Positions 15,308-25,319 are shown, numbered from the stretch's first letter. The stretch is 64,000 bases of DNA from Streptomyces sp. S465 (GCF_026898115.1 NZ_CP114036.1:5636001-5700000), one strand, 5' to 3'. Notes: generated from the letters alone by a model not told the origin. Numbers and translations: made by a program.

Positions 15308-16828
15308 TCAGCGCTCGCCCAGCCAGATCGGGTTCGTCATCGCCGCCATCGGGCCCGGTATGCCCGAGGCGCCGCCGTCCGCCGGGGCGTGGCGCACCTC
15401 GGCGCGGACGTACGCCGCGTAGGACGCCGTCGTGCGCCATTCGGCCGTGACCGTCCCGGAGTCGGGGACCGCCGTGCCGTACAGCTGGCCCTGGTCGGTG
15501 AGGAACCGCACCGAGCAGGATGGGCCCACCCCGGAGACCTTCAGCCGGACCGTCACCTCCTCCGTGCGGCCGACCTGGAGGCGCTCACCGATGCCCGCGT
15601 GCTTGCCGCGGCCGCCGACCGCCTCAAAGGTGAGGTCGATCTTCGAGGACTCCGCGATCCAGCACCGGCCGGCCCGGATGCCCTCCTGGAGGGCGGTGCG
15701 GGAGAGGTCGTCGGCGAGCACCACCGTCTGCGGCAGGCCCACGACCTGGGGTTCGCGGTGGGCGTCGCTGTGGCCCACGGCGGGGAGCCAGCGGCCCTCG
15801 CCGCGGGAGGCGGCGACCAGGGTGTTGTCCCACTCGGAGACCGTGATCTCGTCGTCCGGGGTGAAGTCCGCGTTCCACACCTCGACCGCGTCGGCCTCGT
15901 TGAAACCGAACTTCCAGTTGCAGCCGACACAGGTGCCGTGCGGATGCGCCGGGATCACCAGACCGCCGGCCTGCCGGATCTTGCGGGCGAACTGGCCGAA
16001 GCGGTTGTCCCGGGCGCGGTAGCGCCAGTCGATGAAGACGCCGGGGTCGGTGCCGAGGGCGACCACGTGGCCATTGCGCGTGGTGATCTCCTCGCCGGTG
16101 AGGATCAGCAGGTCATCGCCCCACAGGCCGTCGAACGCGCCATGCGAGGAGGTGGTGTTGTGCTCGGTGGTGGTGATGAAGTCCAGCCCCGCGGCGCGGG
16201 CGGCGGCGACCAGCTCGGCCGGGGTGCGCTTGCCGTCGGAGTGCACGGTGTGCAGATGTGAGTCGCCCCGGTACCAGGCGCGGCCCCGGCCCTTGGCCCG
16301 CTGCGGCGGGTGGACCGGCTTCGGGGTGGTGCCGGGCTCCCCGTACCGCAGCGTGACGGTGACCTCGTAGTCCAGGCCCTGCGGGGCGACCGTGTACGGC
16401 CCCAGCACCACATGCCAGGTGCCCGCGTGCACCGGCCCCGCCAGATAGCCGGGCGTCGCCTCCTCGGCGCTGATGGCGAACTCCGTGCGGGCGCCGCCGG
16501 ACCAGCCGCGGAAGCCGCGCCCGCCCAGCTCCGTGCCGCGCTCGTCGAAGATGCCGATATCGCATGCGTTTCCCTGCGTGCCGGCCGGGACGCTCGGCTT
16601 GTCGTAGGTGTACGACACGGCGATCTCGCGGACCCCGCCCGGCACCTCGACCGGCACGTAGACGAAGTCCGGCGCGCCGGTGGGCAGATGACCGCTGAGG
16701 GTCTTCGTCTGCTCACGGGCGTCTCCCGCGCCGGCCGCGTCGGCCTGGGTGAAGGTCATGGGATCGAGTGTCAGCACACCGGCCGCGCCCGCAAGCGCGG
16801 AGAGCCTGAGTACATCGCGTCGCTGCAT
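15308..16828 (-). CDS. Secreted CehA/McbA-type PHP-domain metallohydrolase (506 aa)
   Basis: The N-terminus MQRRDVLRLSALAGAAG carries a twin-arginine pair and a hydrophobic stretch, so Tat export is likely. Residues 30-200 form a beta-rich region. The PHP metal site follows: GDSHLHTVHSDG, FITTTEHNTTSSH, VIPAHPHG and VGHSDAHREP, all with the expected His/Asp. Relatives (CehA, McbA) hydrolyse carbamate or phosphate esters, but the natural substrate is unknown. The ATG at 16828 was preferred because it begins the signal peptide and follows a GGGGGG stretch; the frame stays open to 16924. It is transcribed towards MarR but separated by 60 bases with the MarR promoter region. Confidence 0.85.
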   Translation of the reverse strand: MQRRDVLRLSALAGAAGVLTLDPMTFTQADAAGAGDAREQTKTLSGHLPTGAPDFVYVPVEVPGGVREIAVSYTYDKPSVPAGTQGNACDIGIFDERGTELGGRGFRGWSGGARTEFAISAEEATPGYLAGPVHAGTWHVVLGPYTVAPQGLDYEVTVTLRYGEPGTTPKPVHPPQRAKGRGRAWYRGDSHLHTVHSDGKRTPAELVAAARAAGLDFITTTEHNTTSSHGAFDGLWGDDLLILTGEEITTRNGHVVALGTDPGVFIDWRYRARDNRFGQFARKIRQAGGLVIPAHPHGTCVGCNWKFGFNEADAVEVWNADFTPDDEITVSEWDNTLVAASRGEGRWLPAVGHSDAHREPQVVGLPQTVVLADDLSRTALQEGIRAGRCWIAESSKIDLTFEAVGGRGKHAGIGERLQVGRTEEVTVRLKVSGVGPSCSVRFLTDQGQLYGTAVPDSGTVTAEWRTTASYAAYVRAEVRHAPADGGASGIPGPMAAMTNPIWLGER

Positions 16829-17176
16829 GAGGTGCCCCCCAGAGTCGAGAGTGCCGTCCGACACCCGCGTGACACCGTTGTACGCGTGAGTGACACGCGC
16901 GGAAAGCCCTGTGGATAACTCCATGGCGGCGAGGGAACGTACGGGTCCGCACCGCTCCCGTCACCCCCGCGCCCCCGTGGCGTGCACTCGTCCGTGTCCC
17001 CGCCAAGTCCCGTCCACGTGCCGTCCGGACAGCGGCCGACGACGCCCGGTGCGCGCGCCCCGCGCACGTCACCGTTCCGTATTCCCGGACCCGGCCCCGA
17101 CCCGCCGTGATCAGACCCACAAAACCGCAGGCCCAGGCCGTCTGGCGGTGTCCCGCACCGCTCGTATGCTCGGAGG
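16829..17176. other. Divergent intergenic region with fbiC promoter
   Basis: 348 bases separate two divergent genes. Next to fbiC, TCTGGC (17141-17146) and TATGCT (17165-17170) form a -35/-10 pair with an 18-base spacer. The ATG is only 7 bases after the -10, so fbiC is probably read from a leaderless mRNA; the GGAGG directly touching the ATG is too close to act as a ribosome site. Nothing else was recognised in this stretch. Confidence 0.5.
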
Positions 17177-19789
17177 ATGACCACGAGCGCGCAGGGAAAC
17201 GAACCGGACGCCCCGACTGGCTCCGCCGCCCCCACAGCCAACGCGATGCGCCGTGCGCTCAAGCGCGCCCGCGAGGGCGTGGCGCTGGACACCGCCGAGG
17301 CGGCGGTGCTGCTCCAGGCGCGCGGTGACGATCTGAAGGATCTGATGGCCTCCGCCGCCCGGGTCCGCGACGCGGGCCTGGAGGCCGCCGGCCGCCCCGG
17401 GGTCATCACCTACTCGCGCAGTGTCTTCATCCCGCTCACCCGGCTGTGCCGGGACAAGTGCCACTACTGCACCTTCGCGACCGTCCCCGGCAAGCTGCGC
17501 CGCGCGGGCCACGGGATGTTCATGTCGCCCGACGAGGTCCTCGCCATCGCCCGCCGGGGCGCCGAAATGGGCTGCAAGGAAGCGCTGATCACGCTCGGCG
17601 ACCGCCCCGAGGACCGCTGGCCCGAGGCGCGCGCCTGGCTGGAGGCCGAGGGGTACGACGACACCATCGCGTACGTACGGGCCATGGCGATCCGCATTTT
17701 GGAGGAGACCGGCCTGCTGCCCCACCTCAACCCCGGCGCCCTGACCTGGACCGACTTCCAGCGGCTGAAGCCGGTCGCGCCGTCCATGGGCATGATGCTG
17801 GAGACCACCGCCGAGCGGCTGTGGAGCGAGCCCGGCGGCCCCCACTACGGCTCGCCCGACAAGGAGCCGGCGGTGCGGCTGCGCGTGCTGGAGGACGCCG
17901 GGCGCAGCTCGGTCCCCTTCACCAGCGGGCTGCTGATCGGGATCGGCGAGACGCATGAGGAGCGGGCGGATTCGCTGTTCGCGCTGCGCCGTGTCGCCCG
18001 CTCGTACCACGGCATCCAGGAAGTGATCATCCAGAACTTCCGCGCCAAGCCGGACACCGCCATGCGGGGGATGCCGGACGCGGAGCTGGACGACCTGGTC
18101 GCCACCGTCGCCGTCGCCCGCCACATCCTGGGCCCGTCCGCCTGCATCCAGGCGCCGCCCAACCTGGTCGACGCGGAGTACGAGCAGCTGATCGGCGCCG
18201 GGATCGACGACTGGGGCGGCGTCTCACCGCTGACCCCGGACCACGTCAACCCCGAGCGCCCCTGGCCCCAGGTGGACGAGCTGGCCGAGCGCTCCGCCGC
18301 CGCCGGCTTCCGGCTGCGCGAACGGCTCGCGGTCTACCCCGAGTACATCCGGCGCGGCGAGCCCTGGCTGGACCCCCGGCTGCTGCCGCATGTGACCGCC
18401 CTGGCCGACCCGGAGACCGGTCTGGCCCGCGAGGACGCGATCCCCGCGGGACTGCCCTGGCAGGAGCCGGATGAGGCGTTCGGCGCCTTTGGCCGCACCG
18501 ATCTGCACCGCACCATCGACACCGAGGGCCGCACCGGCGACCGCCGTAAGGACTTCGACGAGGTCTACGGGGACTGGGAGGCGCTGCGCGAGGCCGCGGC
18601 CCCGGGGATGGCGCCGTCCCGGATCGACGCCGACGTCAAGGCCGCCCTCTCACGGGCCGCGGACGATCCCACCCGGCTGACCGACCCCGAGGCGCTGGCC
18701 CTGCTGCACGCCGACGGCCCGGCGCTGGACGCCCTGTGCCGCGTCGCCGACGACCTGCGCCGGGCGACGGTCGGCGACGACGTCACCTACATCGTCACCC
18801 GGAACATCAACTTCACCAACGTCTGCTACACCGGCTGCCGCTTCTGCGCCTTCGCCCAGCGCCGTACGGACGCCGACGCCTACACCCTCTCCCTGGAGCA
18901 GGTCGCCGACCGCGCCCAGCAGGCGTGGGACGTGGGCGCGGTGGAGGTCTGCATGCAGGGCGGCATCCACCCCGATCTGCCCGGCACCGCGTACTTCGAC
19001 ATCGCCCGCGCGGTCAAGGAGCGCGTACCCGGGATGCACGTCCACGCCTTCTCCCCGATGGAGGTCGTCAACGGCGCGAGCCGCACCGGGATGTCCATCC
19101 GCGAATGGCTGGCGGCGGCGCGCGAGGCGGGCCTCGACACCATCCCCGGCACGGCGGCCGAGATCCTGGACGACGAGGTGCGCTGGGTCCTCACCAAGGG
19201 CAAGCTGCCGACGGCCACCTGGGTGGAGGTCATCAAAACGGCGCACGAGCTGGGCATCCGGTCCTCGTCCACGATGATGTACGGCCATGTGGACCAGCCC
19301 CGCCACTGGCTGGCCCATCTGCGGCTGCTGGCCGAGATCCAGCAGGAGACGGGCGGTTTCACCGAATTCGTCACCCTTCCCTTCATCCACACCAACGCCC
19401 CCGTCTACCTCGCCGGAATCGCCCGCCCCGGCCCCACCGTCCGCGACAACCGCGCCGTCACGGCCATGGCGAGGATCCTGCTCCACCCGCATATCCCCAA
19501 TATCCAGACGAGCTGGGTGAAGCTGGGCACGGAGGGCGCGGCGGAGATGCTCCGCTCCGGCGCCAATGACCTGGGCGGCACCCTGATGGAGGAGACCATC
19601 TCCCGCATGGCGGGCTCCTCCTACGGCTCCTACCGCTCCATCCAGGACCTCGTGGGCATCGCCGAGCTGGCCGGCCGTCCTGCCCGCCCCCGCACCACCA
19701 CCTACGGCCCCGTCGCCGAGGACCGCCAGGCCGCCGCCCTCGCCTCGGACGGCCATCTGCCGGAGCTGCTCCCGGTGCTGGAGGACTGA
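17177..19789 (+). CDS. fbiC: FbiC, fused 7,8-didemethyl-8-hydroxy-5-deazariboflavin synthase (870 aa)
   Basis: Two radical SAM halves are fused, as in actinobacterial FbiC. The CofG-like half has its cluster motif CRDKCHYC (Cys 91, 95, 98). The CofH-like half has CYTGCRFC (Cys 550, 554, 557). Length and order match the family. The enzyme builds the deazaflavin core of coenzyme F420 from a pyrimidine precursor and tyrosine. F420 is the likely cofactor for the LLM oxidoreductases at 2842 and 4771. The gene stands alone with its own probable leaderless promoter, and no other F420 genes are in the window. One of the most secure calls here. Confidence 0.97.
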   Translation: MTTSAQGNEPDAPTGSAAPTANAMRRALKRAREGVALDTAEAAVLLQARGDDLKDLMASAARVRDAGLEAAGRPGVITYSRSVFIPLTRLCRDKCHYCTFATVPGKLRRAGHGMFMSPDEVLAIARRGAEMGCKEALITLGDRPEDRWPEARAWLEAEGYDDTIAYVRAMAIRILEETGLLPHLNPGALTWTDFQRLKPVAPSMGMMLETTAERLWSEPGGPHYGSPDKEPAVRLRVLEDAGRSSVPFTSGLLIGIGETHEERADSLFALRRVARSYHGIQEVIIQNFRAKPDTAMRGMPDAELDDLVATVAVARHILGPSACIQAPPNLVDAEYEQLIGAGIDDWGGVSPLTPDHVNPERPWPQVDELAERSAAAGFRLRERLAVYPEYIRRGEPWLDPRLLPHVTALADPETGLAREDAIPAGLPWQEPDEAFGAFGRTDLHRTIDTEGRTGDRRKDFDEVYGDWEALREAAAPGMAPSRIDADVKAALSRAADDPTRLTDPEALALLHADGPALDALCRVADDLRRATVGDDVTYIVTRNINFTNVCYTGCRFCAFAQRRTDADAYTLSLEQVADRAQQAWDVGAVEVCMQGGIHPDLPGTAYFDIARAVKERVPGMHVHAFSPMEVVNGASRTGMSIREWLAAAREAGLDTIPGTAAEILDDEVRWVLTKGKLPTATWVEVIKTAHELGIRSSSTMMYGHVDQPRHWLAHLRLLAEIQQETGGFTEFVTLPFIHTNAPVYLAGIARPGPTVRDNRAVTAMARILLHPHIPNIQTSWVKLGTEGAAEMLRSGANDLGGTLMEETISRMAGSSYGSYRSIQDLVGIAELAGRPARPRTTTYGPVAEDRQAAALASDGHLPELLPVLED

Positions 19790-20004
19790 CCGCGGCGGGC
19801 CGCGCCCCGGCCCGGACAACGCCCAGGACGCCGTCGGCATCCGGTGCGGGGATTCCGCACGCCCGGAATGCGACACTCCGCCGTCTTCCCCGTGATGACG
19901 CCTTCACAATCGGCGGCGATCCCAGAGGCGATCTTTGTGTGTCCATTACAGTCTCCAGGGCAGTCCAGGGCCAATCACAGCAGCGGAGAAAAGGGGCATA
20001 GGTC

Positions 20005-21129
20005 GTGACCGCAACCGCCAGCGCAGCGACCGGCGTATGGGGCCGCGCCGAACAGCAGGACTTCCGCAGCCGGGTGCGCGGCTGTCTGCTCGGCGGAGCC
20101 ATCGGGGACGCGCTGGGGGCGGCCGTGGAGTTCGCCTCGCTGGACGAGATCAGGGCGGCGCACGGACCCGAGGGCGTGACGGACTTCCTGCCCGCCTATG
20201 GCGGACGCGGACGGGTCACCGACGACACCCAGATGACGCTGTTCACCGTGGACGGACTGATCCGGGCGCAGGTGCGCCGCGACACCGGGGCCTGGCATCC
20301 GCCCACCGACATCCACTCCGCGCACCGCCGCTGGTACTCCACCCAGCGCGACTGGGGCCCCGATGAGCGCCGTAAGGACGCCGGCTGGCTGGCCCGCGAG
20401 GAGTGGCTGTACGCCCAGCGCTCCCCGGGCCGGGCCTGTATCACCGGGCTCGCCGACGAGACCATGGGCACCCTGGAGGCGCCCAAGAACCCCGACTCCA
20501 AGGGATGCGGCGCCGTGATGCGCTCCGCGCCCTTCGGCCTGCTGGTGGGCTGGGAGCCGCAGCTGGTCTTCCAACTGGCCATCGAGTGCGCGGCCCAGAC
20601 CCACGGCCACCCCACCGGCTACCTCTCGGCCGGCGCCTTCGCCCTCATCGTGCACGGCCTGGCGCGCGGCGAGGCGCTGGACGGGGCCGTCCAGCGCGCC
20701 CTCGCCCATCTGGCCACCCGCCCCGGCCACGAGGAGACCACGAACGCGCTCCGGCACGCCCTCGGCGCCGTACGGCAGGGTCTGCCGACCCCCGAGCGCA
20801 TCGCGTCCCTGGGCGAGGGCTGGACCGGCGAGGAGGCCCTGGCGGTGGGCCTGTACTGCGCCCTGGTCGCCGAGGACGTCCGCCATGGGCTGCTGCTCGC
20901 GGTCAACCACGGCGGGGACAGCGACTCCACGGCGGCCATCTGCGGCAATCTGCTGGGCGCGCTGCACGGCGAGACGGCGCTGCCGCCCGCCTGGCTGGCG
21001 GAGGTGGAGGGGCGCGGCACCATCCTGGAGCTGGCCGACGACTTCGCCATGGAGATGACCCAGGGCCCCGCCCTCCACGGCCCCGGCGGCTCCTCCCCGG
21101 CCTGGCTCACCCGCTACCCGCGCGCGTAG
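20005..21129 (+). CDS. ADP-ribosylglycohydrolase (DraG-like) family protein (374 aa)
   Basis: The protein carries the paired metal-site motifs of this family: GCLLGGAIGDALGAAVEF, then VTDDTQMTLFT near residue 73, and the late NHGGDSDSTAAICGNLLGAL. The aspartates of DDT and DSDST bind two Mg ions. Members remove ADP-ribose from proteins or from small molecules. The GTG at 20005 is preceded by AGGGGC. It is a single gene with 215 bases before it. Cytoplasmic; substrate unknown. Confidence 0.9.
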   Translation: MTATASAATGVWGRAEQQDFRSRVRGCLLGGAIGDALGAAVEFASLDEIRAAHGPEGVTDFLPAYGGRGRVTDDTQMTLFTVDGLIRAQVRRDTGAWHPPTDIHSAHRRWYSTQRDWGPDERRKDAGWLAREEWLYAQRSPGRACITGLADETMGTLEAPKNPDSKGCGAVMRSAPFGLLVGWEPQLVFQLAIECAAQTHGHPTGYLSAGAFALIVHGLARGEALDGAVQRALAHLATRPGHEETTNALRHALGAVRQGLPTPERIASLGEGWTGEEALAVGLYCALVAEDVRHGLLLAVNHGGDSDSTAAICGNLLGALHGETALPPAWLAEVEGRGTILELADDFAMEMTQGPALHGPGGSSPAWLTRYPRA

Positions 21130-21156
21130 CTCCGCCTGCCCGCGTACGCACTCCGC

Positions 21157-22569
21157 CTATCCGCGCACGTAGCTCCGCTCCGGCGTGCCCGCACCGGTGG
21201 TGACCACCTGTCGTACGGGCCCGGCCTCCTCCCGTGGCCGCCTTACGGCGCGCAGGGTCAGATACCCGGCCACGCTCAGGAAGGCGATGGCGATCAGCGG
21301 ATAGACGGCGGTGAGGAGCATCTGGCCGGCGTTCTGGTGGAGCTCCACCCGGGCCGGCCGGCTGTGGGGCGCGTACCAGACCATGAAGGAGCAGAACAGC
21401 AGCCCGGTCACCACCGTCCACGCCGTCCACCCCGCCGTCCGCCGCCGCACCGCCTCCACCGCGAGCAGCGACACCATCGGGACGGCCCAGACCCAGTGGT
21501 GCGACCAGGAGATCGGGCTCACCATAAGGGCGGTCACGGCGCAGGTCAGGGCGGCCCAGGCGCGGGCGTGCGGAAGGCGGCTGTCGTCGGTCAGCTGGGC
21601 GGCGACCGCCGTGGCGAGCCCCACACAGCCGACCAGCGCGGCCGCCACGAGCCACCACATGCCCGGGTCGGGGGTGTGCAGCAGGCGGGCGAGAGCGCCT
21701 TTGAGGTTCTGGTTGCCCGCGCCCTCGACATCGCCGGGTCGGTCGGTCGCGAAGACGATCTCGGTCCAGAAGCGCCGGGAGTCATGCGGCAGCGCCAGCG
21801 CCGAGAACGCGACCGTAAGGACGAAGGCGGTGGTCGCGACGGTCGCGCGCCGCAGGTGGTCGTTCCCCACACCGCGCCCCGGCGGGCCGGCCTTCTGGGG
21901 GCCGCCTCGGCTCCGGGACGCCCTGGCCGCCCGCAGCCGCCCAAGGCCGAGGATCACCCCGGCGAGCCCCAGGAAGACCACGAACAGCCCCGGGGTCAGC
22001 TTGATCCCGGTGGCGACACCCGTGCCGACGCCCGCCCAGCGGTGCCCCGTCCGGCGGGTCAGATCCCACAGCACCAGCGCCGCGACCAGCAGGTTGATCT
22101 GCCCGTAGCGCAGGGTCGTCCACACCGGCTCGCACCACACCCCGACGCCGGCCAGGACCAGCACGGCGGCCGGTCGCGGCACCCGGGCCGGCAGACCGGT
22201 CAGCCGCAGCGACAGATGGGCCACGGCGACCATCAGGACGAGGTTGACGGCCGTCCCGAGGGTCAGCAGGACGCCCGTGCCCATCAGGGTCAGCGGGGTG
22301 AAGACCAGGGCCGCGAACGGCGGATAGGTATTGGGGAGATGGTGCTGCGTCGCCCGCATGTCGTACAGATCCGCCGCATGGCGTACGGTCCATCCCTCGG
22401 CGCGGTAGACCAGCAGATCGACCATCGACACCTGGGCGGCGCGCTGGGCGATCCAGAACCCGGTGAAGGAGAGCAGACAGAACACCGCCGCCATGAGGGT
22501 CGGTCGGCGCAGCACGAAGGCGCGGGCCCGGTGGATCGGGGAGTCGGTGATCGTCGGGGTGGCGGTCAC
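21157..22569 (-). CDS. GT87-like polyprenol-dependent mannosyltransferase, multi-pass membrane protein (470 aa)
   Basis: A hydrophobic protein with about ten membrane segments. The first outer loop contains VSMVDLLVYRAEG, with the Asp expected in GT-C enzymes, and later NTYPPFAALVFTPL and RYGQINLLVAAL are typical of the DUF2029/GT87 group. Known actinobacterial members add alpha-1,2-mannose to lipid-linked glycans on the outer membrane face. The GTG at 22569, with GGAG 8 bases upstream, was chosen. The frame is open to 22809 but that part is Pro/Arg-rich and overlaps the divergent GNAT gene. The exact acceptor is unknown. Confidence 0.78.
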   Translation of the reverse strand: MTATPTITDSPIHRARAFVLRRPTLMAAVFCLLSFTGFWIAQRAAQVSMVDLLVYRAEGWTVRHAADLYDMRATQHHLPNTYPPFAALVFTPLTLMGTGVLLTLGTAVNLVLMVAVAHLSLRLTGLPARVPRPAAVLVLAGVGVWCEPVWTTLRYGQINLLVAALVLWDLTRRTGHRWAGVGTGVATGIKLTPGLFVVFLGLAGVILGLGRLRAARASRSRGGPQKAGPPGRGVGNDHLRRATVATTAFVLTVAFSALALPHDSRRFWTEIVFATDRPGDVEGAGNQNLKGALARLLHTPDPGMWWLVAAALVGCVGLATAVAAQLTDDSRLPHARAWAALTCAVTALMVSPISWSHHWVWAVPMVSLLAVEAVRRRTAGWTAWTVVTGLLFCSFMVWYAPHSRPARVELHQNAGQMLLTAVYPLIAIAFLSVAGYLTLRAVRRPREEAGPVRQVVTTGAGTPERSYVRG

Positions 22570-22774
22570 GGGAGCTCCAGAGGGTCCCTGGGGACGGGCC
22601 CGCAGGGACGGTGGTTTTTGTCGGTCGGGGCGGACGGCCGACGATAGTACGTTCCGGATGATGGCTTTGAGCGGGGGAGGCGTGTGCTGTGACGAGCCGG
22701 AAGTCTCCGACCGCCGTCCCGTTGCCCGATTCCGCTTCGCTATCGCCCAAGGAGGCCGACCGTAAGGTGGGTCC

Positions 22775-23308
22775 GTGAACGCCTCCGCAGCCGTCATACG
22801 TGACGCCACTCACGCCGACCTGGGCGCCGTCGCCGCGATCTACACCCACTACGTCACCGAGACCGTCGCCACCTTCGAGGAGATCCCGCCCACCGACGAC
22901 GACTGGGCGCGGCGGCTGACGGAGCTGACCGGCCGGGGGCTGCCGTTCCTGGTCGCCGAGGTCCCCGAGGACACCGGCCTTACGGTCGCCGGATACGCCT
23001 ACGCCGGCCCCTGGCGCCCCAAACCCGCGTACCGCCACACCGTCGAGGACAGCATCTACCTCGCCCCCGGGCGGACCGGCGCGGGACTCGGCGCCGCACT
23101 GCTCGACGCCCTGCTCGCACGGTGCGCCACGGCGGGCGTACGGCAGGTCGTCGCGGTCATCGCCGACACCGGCAGCGACGCCTCGGCCGCCCTGCACCGG
23201 CGCTTCGGCTTCACCCCGGCGGGCCGGCTGGCCGGTGTCGGGCACAAGCACGGACGCTGGATCGACACCCACCTCATGCAGCGTGACCTGACGACGGGCG
23301 CGCCCTGA
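22775..23308 (+). CDS. GNAT acetyltransferase, phosphinothricin N-acetyltransferase-like (177 aa)
   Basis: A complete GNAT domain of the Pat type: IRDATHADLGAVAAIYTHYV at the start, the substrate strand VAGYAYAGPWRPKPAYRHTVEDSIYL, the acetyl-CoA loop GRTGAGLG, and GFTPAGRLAGVGHKHGRWIDT at the end. Members acetylate phosphinothricin or methionine sulfone/sulfoximine and are common as stand-alone chromosomal genes. The start is GTG at 22775. It is divergent from the GT87-like gene. Confidence 0.88.
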   Translation: MNASAAVIRDATHADLGAVAAIYTHYVTETVATFEEIPPTDDDWARRLTELTGRGLPFLVAEVPEDTGLTVAGYAYAGPWRPKPAYRHTVEDSIYLAPGRTGAGLGAALLDALLARCATAGVRQVVAVIADTGSDASAALHRRFGFTPAGRLAGVGHKHGRWIDTHLMQRDLTTGAP

Positions 23309-23320
23309 CGACGGGCGCGC
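23287..23320. repeat. 17-bp exact tandem duplication over a stop codon
   Basis: CCTGACGACGGGCGCGC occurs twice without a gap (23287-23303, 23304-23320). The second copy holds the TGA stop of the acetyltransferase gene. The near-copies CTGCCCCAAGGC that follow show a locally unstable tail. Confidence 0.85.
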
Positions 23321-23436
23321 TCTGCCCCAAGGCGCGCCCTGCCCCAAGGCACCATCCGACGTGGTACGGCCCGGCCGCCGGCCCCCGCCGTGGGCGGTGA
23401 CCGGCGGCCCGGGTCATGACCGTGGCGCGGAAGCCG

Positions 23437-25008
23437 TCACTCCGTGGCGCCCGCGACCGGCTTGCGGTCGGCCGGGCCCTGCCCCGGCACCGACAGCGCG
23501 GCACCCGCCGTACCCGGCCCGTCGTCGTCCGAGTTGAGCGAGTCCAGGATGGCGTCGCGCTCCGGGGTGTCCTCCGGCTTGAGGTAGCCGACCACGATGA
23601 AGAGCACGAGCGAGACCGCGAGCGGGATGGAGACCTGGTACTCCAGGTTCACGCCACCGTCGATCGCGTCGTTGATCGGGTAGTTGACCAGGTAGAAGGC
23701 GATCAGACCGAGCCCCCAGCTGACCAGCGCCGCCGTCGGCCCCGACGTGCGGAAGGCGCGCAGCATGCCCAGGATCATCGGGATCGCGATCGGCCCCATC
23801 AGCCCGGCGACCCACTTGATCACCACGGTGATGATGTCGCCGAAGAAGGGCGAGTTGACCTGGGTGGCGATGGCCATGGACAGGGCCAGGAACAGCAGGG
23901 TGGTGTAGCGGGCGGCGAGCAGCCCGGTGCGGGTGGACCATTCCCGGACGGACCTGAAGAGCGCGGGCATGATGTCCCGGGTCACCACGGCCGCGATCGC
24001 GTTGGCGTCCGAGGAGCACATCGCCATGGTGTGTGAGAAGAAGCCCACGATGACCAGGCCCAGCAGACCGTGCGGCAGCAGATGCTCGGCCATGGCGGCG
24101 TAGGAGTCGTCGGGCTTGTCCGTCTTGATGATCAGCGGCGCGACCCACATGGGGAAGAACAGGACCAGCGGCCAGACGAACCACAGGACGGCCGAGAGCC
24201 GGGCCGAGCGCTTGGCGGAGTGGGCGCTGTCGGTCGCCATGTAGCGCTGCGCCTGGTTCCACATGCCCCCGTTGTACTCGAAGGTCTTGATGAACAGGTA
24301 GGCGAGCAGGAAGGTCATGGTGTACGGGCCGACGGTCGGCTCGTGATGGCTGCTGGGGAGGTCGTCCCAGACGCTCCAGAAGGTGCTGAAGCCGTCCAGT
24401 TCATGGAGCACGGCGATCAGCATCGAGATGCCCGCCACGAACTGGATGATGAACTGGCCGAGTTCGGTGAGCGCGTCGGCCCACAGACCGCCGACCGTGC
24501 AGTAGACGGCGGTGACCGCACCGGTGATCAGGATGCCCTGGTTGAGCGAGACGCCGGTGAAGACGGACAGCAGGGTGGAGATGGCGGCCCATTTGGCACC
24601 CACGTCGACGATCTTCAACAGCACCCCGGACCAGGCCAGCGCCTGCTGGGTGGGGACGTTGTAGCGGCTCTTCAGGTATTCGAGCGGTGAGGCCACCTTG
24701 AGTTTGCTGCGCACCCGGTTGAGCCGGGGTGCGAAGAGGCTCGCGCCGATCGCGATGCCGATGGCGATCGGGAAGGACCAGGTGACATAGGAGGTGATGC
24801 CGTATTGGTAGGAGATGGCCGCGTATCCCGTGAACATCACCGCGCTGTATCCGGACATGTGGTGCGAGATCCCGGACAGCCACCAGGGCATCTTGCCGCC
24901 GGCGGTGAAGAAGTCGCTGACGTTGTCCACGCGCTTGTGGGACCAGAGGCCGATGATGACCATGACACCGAAGTAGCTGATCAGTACGACCCAGTCGAGA
25001 CTGTTCAT
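23437..25008 (-). CDS. Sodium:solute symporter family transporter (523 aa)
   Basis: About 13 membrane segments of the SSS family. MNSLDWVVLISYFGVMVIIG is the first, then FFTAGGKMPWWLSGISHHMSGYSAVMF carries the family's conserved Gly/Trp/Ser sodium-site region. VIVGFFSHTMAMCSSDANAIAAVVTRDI is the family's late signature helix. The ATG at 25008 follows GGAGGGGAC; the frame is open to 25119 without better support. It imports a small solute with Na+; substrate not deducible. The nearest upstream gene on this strand is an SDR 311 bases away, so it probably has its own promoter. Confidence 0.9.
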   Translation of the reverse strand: MNSLDWVVLISYFGVMVIIGLWSHKRVDNVSDFFTAGGKMPWWLSGISHHMSGYSAVMFTGYAAISYQYGITSYVTWSFPIAIGIAIGASLFAPRLNRVRSKLKVASPLEYLKSRYNVPTQQALAWSGVLLKIVDVGAKWAAISTLLSVFTGVSLNQGILITGAVTAVYCTVGGLWADALTELGQFIIQFVAGISMLIAVLHELDGFSTFWSVWDDLPSSHHEPTVGPYTMTFLLAYLFIKTFEYNGGMWNQAQRYMATDSAHSAKRSARLSAVLWFVWPLVLFFPMWVAPLIIKTDKPDDSYAAMAEHLLPHGLLGLVIVGFFSHTMAMCSSDANAIAAVVTRDIMPALFRSVREWSTRTGLLAARYTTLLFLALSMAIATQVNSPFFGDIITVVIKWVAGLMGPIAIPMILGMLRAFRTSGPTAALVSWGLGLIAFYLVNYPINDAIDGGVNLEYQVSIPLAVSLVLFIVVGYLKPEDTPERDAILDSLNSDDDGPGTAGAALSVPGQGPADRKPVAGATE

Positions 25009-25319
25009 GTCCCCTCCAGGGGTCCGCCATATGAACGGGAGCGCACTTCGTCGGTGACGTGTCCAGGGGCGGTTCCCCCGAGCGGGAGCGGGGTACTTCC
25101 GGGATTGAACCGCTCCCACGGGTGACCGGTCAAGGGTTCGATGGTCATGAATGTGAACGCAAGTCAGAGCGTAGAACCATTTTACGATTTCTTGACCTGA
25201 TGCATCGTTGTCGTGAACGAGTCCGACAACCCACGATGAGCGGGCACTTCGTCAGACGCACACCCACCGATCGATGGGTCGTCGGGAGCGGGATCCCGAA
25301 AGGCCGGACAGGAGTCGCG
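25009..25319. other. Intergenic region upstream of the symporter
   Basis: 311 bases without a gene. The middle part (25140-25230) is unusually A+T-rich for this chromosome and holds TAAAAT on the minus strand (25179-25184) as a possible -10 for the symporter. A near-palindrome CCCACCGATCGATGGG lies at about 25263-25278. No coding potential was seen. Confidence 0.4.

Noticed and set aside
25263..25278. Near-palindrome CCCACCGATCGATGGG upstream of the symporter as an operator
   Set aside because: No second copy was seen and it contains a GATCGATC-like run that arises often by chance.
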